Under the pieces are notes generated by a model. That model was not told where the DNA came from. It worked only from the letters and a program-made list of their open reading frames with translations, and ran no database searches. 7,386 nt of DNA from assembly GCA_030589055.1 (NCBI GenBank), contig JAUUWK010000050.1, forward strand, positions 1 to 7,386, given 5' to 3'. The translations under genes and the position numbers were made by a program. Positions within the stretch are counted from its first letter, which is position 1. The number at the start of each line of letters is the position of its first letter. Positions 6,059 to 7,386 of the stretch are shown piece after piece. Source of the DNA: Candidatus Bathyarchaeota archaeon (lineage in GTDB: Archaea; Thermoproteota; Bathyarchaeia; Bathyarchaeales; Bathycorpusculaceae).

Positions 6059-6148
6059 ATGCAAGAAAGAAGAGGCTTTGGCAGAAGCAGATTCCCTCCA
6101 AAACCCGTTGAAGGGGAAGCGCGCGCGATAAATTGTAGATCCTCATGA
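6059..6148 (+). pseudogene. 29-codon ORF, probable truncated start of a second TRAM-type protein
   Basis: GAGGTGA at 6047-6053 sits ideally before the ATG at 6059, one of the best ribosome binding sites in the window. The ORF reads MQERRGFGRSRFPPKPVEGE and ends at TGA 6146-6148 after nine more residues. The Arg/Gly/Phe-rich start ending in PPKPVE resembles the N-terminal tail of many free-standing archaeal TRAM proteins just before the barrel, but no TRAM barrel follows in any frame up to 6273. It may be the broken remnant of such a gene or a real 29-residue peptide. An upstream in-frame ATG at 6026 gives 40 residues but lacks a ribosome binding site. It is not in frame with the preceding OB-fold gene, so it is not simply that protein's missing tail. 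Confidence 0.4.
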
Positions 6149-6273
6149 CATGCTCCATTGAATAAGCGGAACAAGAACGCTCCCTCTCTACTCTTGTATC
6201 TTCTGATATCTAGTTTCCCTGACAATTGATTCCAAGCCAAAACTGCATAAGAAATTTGAGCAAAGAAACTGTT

Positions 6274-7386
6274 TTAGGCTTCGTCTATATACTTCTTTGG
6301 TGATGGAATTTCTGATGATAGACCTCTTCTCTCGCGAATTCCCTTGATAACTTCGGCTGCAACATTTTCCGGGGTTTTTTCCCAATGGTCAAAAGCACAC
6401 TGCCAGAAGGCGTGGCCTGAAGTTGCGGAACGCATCTCCGCAGACAAGCCGAAGGTTTCTACGACTGGAATGTAGCCTGTGACTGTTGTTAGGGCGCCTC
6501 TCTGTTCAGAAGAGAGTATTCTTCCGCGTTTACGTGTGATTACGCTTGAGCATTCACCGACCCAATGGGCTGGAACTGATACTCCAATTTTGTAGATGGG
6601 TTCTAGAATCACTGGGTTTGCCGTTAGGAAGGAACCTAGAATCGCGCGGCGTACGGCTGGCATGACTTGGGCGGGTCCACGGTGCACTGGATCTTCGTGG
6701 AGTTTAACATCTAGCAGCTTGATTTTTAAGCCTCTTAAGGGTTCTTCGCATAGGGGTCCTGCTCCGCAAGCCCAACGGAAACCAGCAATTATCATCTCTC
6801 TAGCTTCGCGGAGATATTGTATGCCTTTGGTTAGGTCGATAATCATGTTTCTGTGTTCTTCTAAAGACCAGACGTTTCTTGCTTCATCTGTTGGCCACTT
6901 TGCTTCTTTGTATAGTATGCTGCCAATTCGTTTGCGACCCATTACTTCAGCAATCTCACCCTTCTCAATCATTTTCATGACATTCTCTTCTAAGGGTTCG
7001 ACCTGAATCCAGAACTTGCTGTGTTTGTTGGGACTTTTACCCATGACCACTATGCCTTGTTCGGGAACACTTTCTCTATATACTACTATAGGACGAGAAG
7101 TCGAGATCTCCATCCCGCCTCCATAATCCCTTAGAAACTTCACAGCGATTTCCAGATGAAGTTCGCCCATTCCACTCAGCAAGTACTCGCCGGTCTCCTT
7201 GTTTATGGTAGCCACAAGATTTGGATCTTCAATTGACAATCTGTTCATAGCATCGACCAGGCGTGGTAGCTCTCTAGGATGCTTAGGCTCGACGGCTATT
7301 GTTACGACTGGGTCTGAAACATATTTTATGAGTTCAAAGGGAAACATGACGTCCTTATGCTCAACATCAATGAGGGTTTCACCTGC
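6274..7386 (-). CDS. Translation elongation factor aEF-2, C-terminal part (runs off the right edge)
   Basis: The last 370 residues of archaeal elongation factor 2, the GTPase that moves tRNA and mRNA through the ribosome. The reading frame is open to the window edge (AGETLIDVEHKDV ...), so the GTPase domain lies outside and the ATG at 7347 is internal. Visible parts: domain III (SDPVVTIAVEPKHP ... SGMGELHLEIAVKFL), domain IV (WPTDEARNVW; KLHEDPVHRGPAQVMPAVRR) and domain V (GYIPVVETFGLSAEMRSATSG; FDHWEKTP). The His of VHRGPAQ, codon 6682-6684, is the residue converted to diphthamide in archaea and eukaryotes; it is intact, so the modification pathway is probably present. The end (IRERRGLSSEIPSPKKYIDEA) is typical. 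The gene converges on the TRAM/OB-fold operon; about 125 bases separate its stop (6274-6276) from the short ORF at 6059-6148. No frameshift or odd residue was seen. Confidence 0.97.
   Translation of the reverse strand, partial: AGETLIDVEHKDVMFPFELIKYVSDPVVTIAVEPKHPRELPRLVDAMNRLSIEDPNLVATINKETGEYLLSGMGELHLEIAVKFLRDYGGGMEISTSRPIVVYRESVPEQGIVVMGKSPNKHSKFWIQVEPLEENVMKMIEKGEIAEVMGRKRIGSILYKEAKWPTDEARNVWSLEEHRNMIIDLTKGIQYLREAREMIIAGFRWACGAGPLCEEPLRGLKIKLLDVKLHEDPVHRGPAQVMPAVRRAILGSFLTANPVILEPIYKIGVSVPAHWVGECSSVITRKRGRILSSEQRGALTTVTGYIPVVETFGLSAEMRSATSGHAFWQCAFDHWEKTPENVAAEVIKGIRERRGLSSEIPSPKKYIDEA

Noticed and set aside
5502..6158. Long 218-codon reverse-strand ORF
   Set aside because: It lies opposite the TRAM and OB-fold genes, which have clear family matches and ribosome binding sites; its translation is low-complexity Ser/Phe/Leu-rich, as antisense shadows usually are.
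6150..6273. Possible tRNA or stable RNA between the short ORF and aEF-2
   Set aside because: A GATTCCAAGCC stretch loosely recalls a T-arm, but no acceptor or anticodon stem can be formed on either strand.
6300..6325. TGATGAT resembling a C/D-box RNA motif near the aEF-2 end
   Set aside because: It lies inside conserved aEF-2 coding sequence and no matching D box at suitable spacing was found.
6596..7006. 136-codon forward ORF
   Set aside because: Antisense to the highly conserved aEF-2 gene, with no family resemblance.
1..7386. CRISPR array, insertion sequence or prophage
   Set aside because: No regularly spaced repeats, transposase motifs or terminal inverted repeats were seen.

Overview
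The window is archaeal. It carries the C-terminal half of a translation elongation factor aEF-2 with the diphthamide-site motif, an archaeal-type HMG-CoA synthase joined to a DUF35 domain, a TRAM-domain RNA-binding protein, a single OB-fold ssDNA-binding protein like that of Sulfolobus, GTG/TTG starts with clear Shine-Dalgarno sequences, and a Yip1-like membrane protein rich in N-glycosylation sequons. The protein flavour fits the TACK group (for example Bathyarchaeia), but that placement is inference; nothing here fixes the lineage.

Layout. 1-320: no supported gene. 321-644 (-): small TIGR04076-type protein, divergent from the next operon. 758-3465 (+): two-gene operon with an ATGA overlap, a thiolase-fold protein followed by a DUF35 (zinc ribbon + OB fold)-HMG-CoA synthase fusion. 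3516-4646 (+): Yip1-like membrane protein with a large inserted outer domain. 4647-5408: decayed coding sequence, with a recognisable PadR-type winged-helix fragment and a second unidentified fragment. 5409-6015 (+): TRAM protein and OB-fold ssDNA-binding protein, 16 bases apart. 6059-6148 (+): 29-codon ORF behind a strong Shine-Dalgarno sequence that looks like the start of a second TRAM-type protein, broken off. 6274-7386 (-): aEF-2, converging on the previous genes and running off the right edge.

The most interesting part is 758-3465. In methanogens, acetoacetyl-CoA thiolase, a DUF35 protein and HMG-CoA synthase form one complex that passes acetoacetyl-CoA between active sites. Here the DUF35 scaffold is covalently joined to the synthase, whose Glu/Cys/His catalytic residues are all present, but the partner thiolase-fold protein has lost the nucleophilic cysteine and both histidine motifs (HDCF reads YDQS; GHP reads GNP). 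It therefore should not work as an ordinary biosynthetic thiolase. Either the pair runs a different acyl-CoA reaction (an aldolase-like one is conceivable, since the DUF35-partnered steroid aldolase Ltp2 also has a Tyr in place of the HDCF His), or the thiolase-fold subunit is a non-catalytic partner. The reaction cannot be determined from sequence alone.
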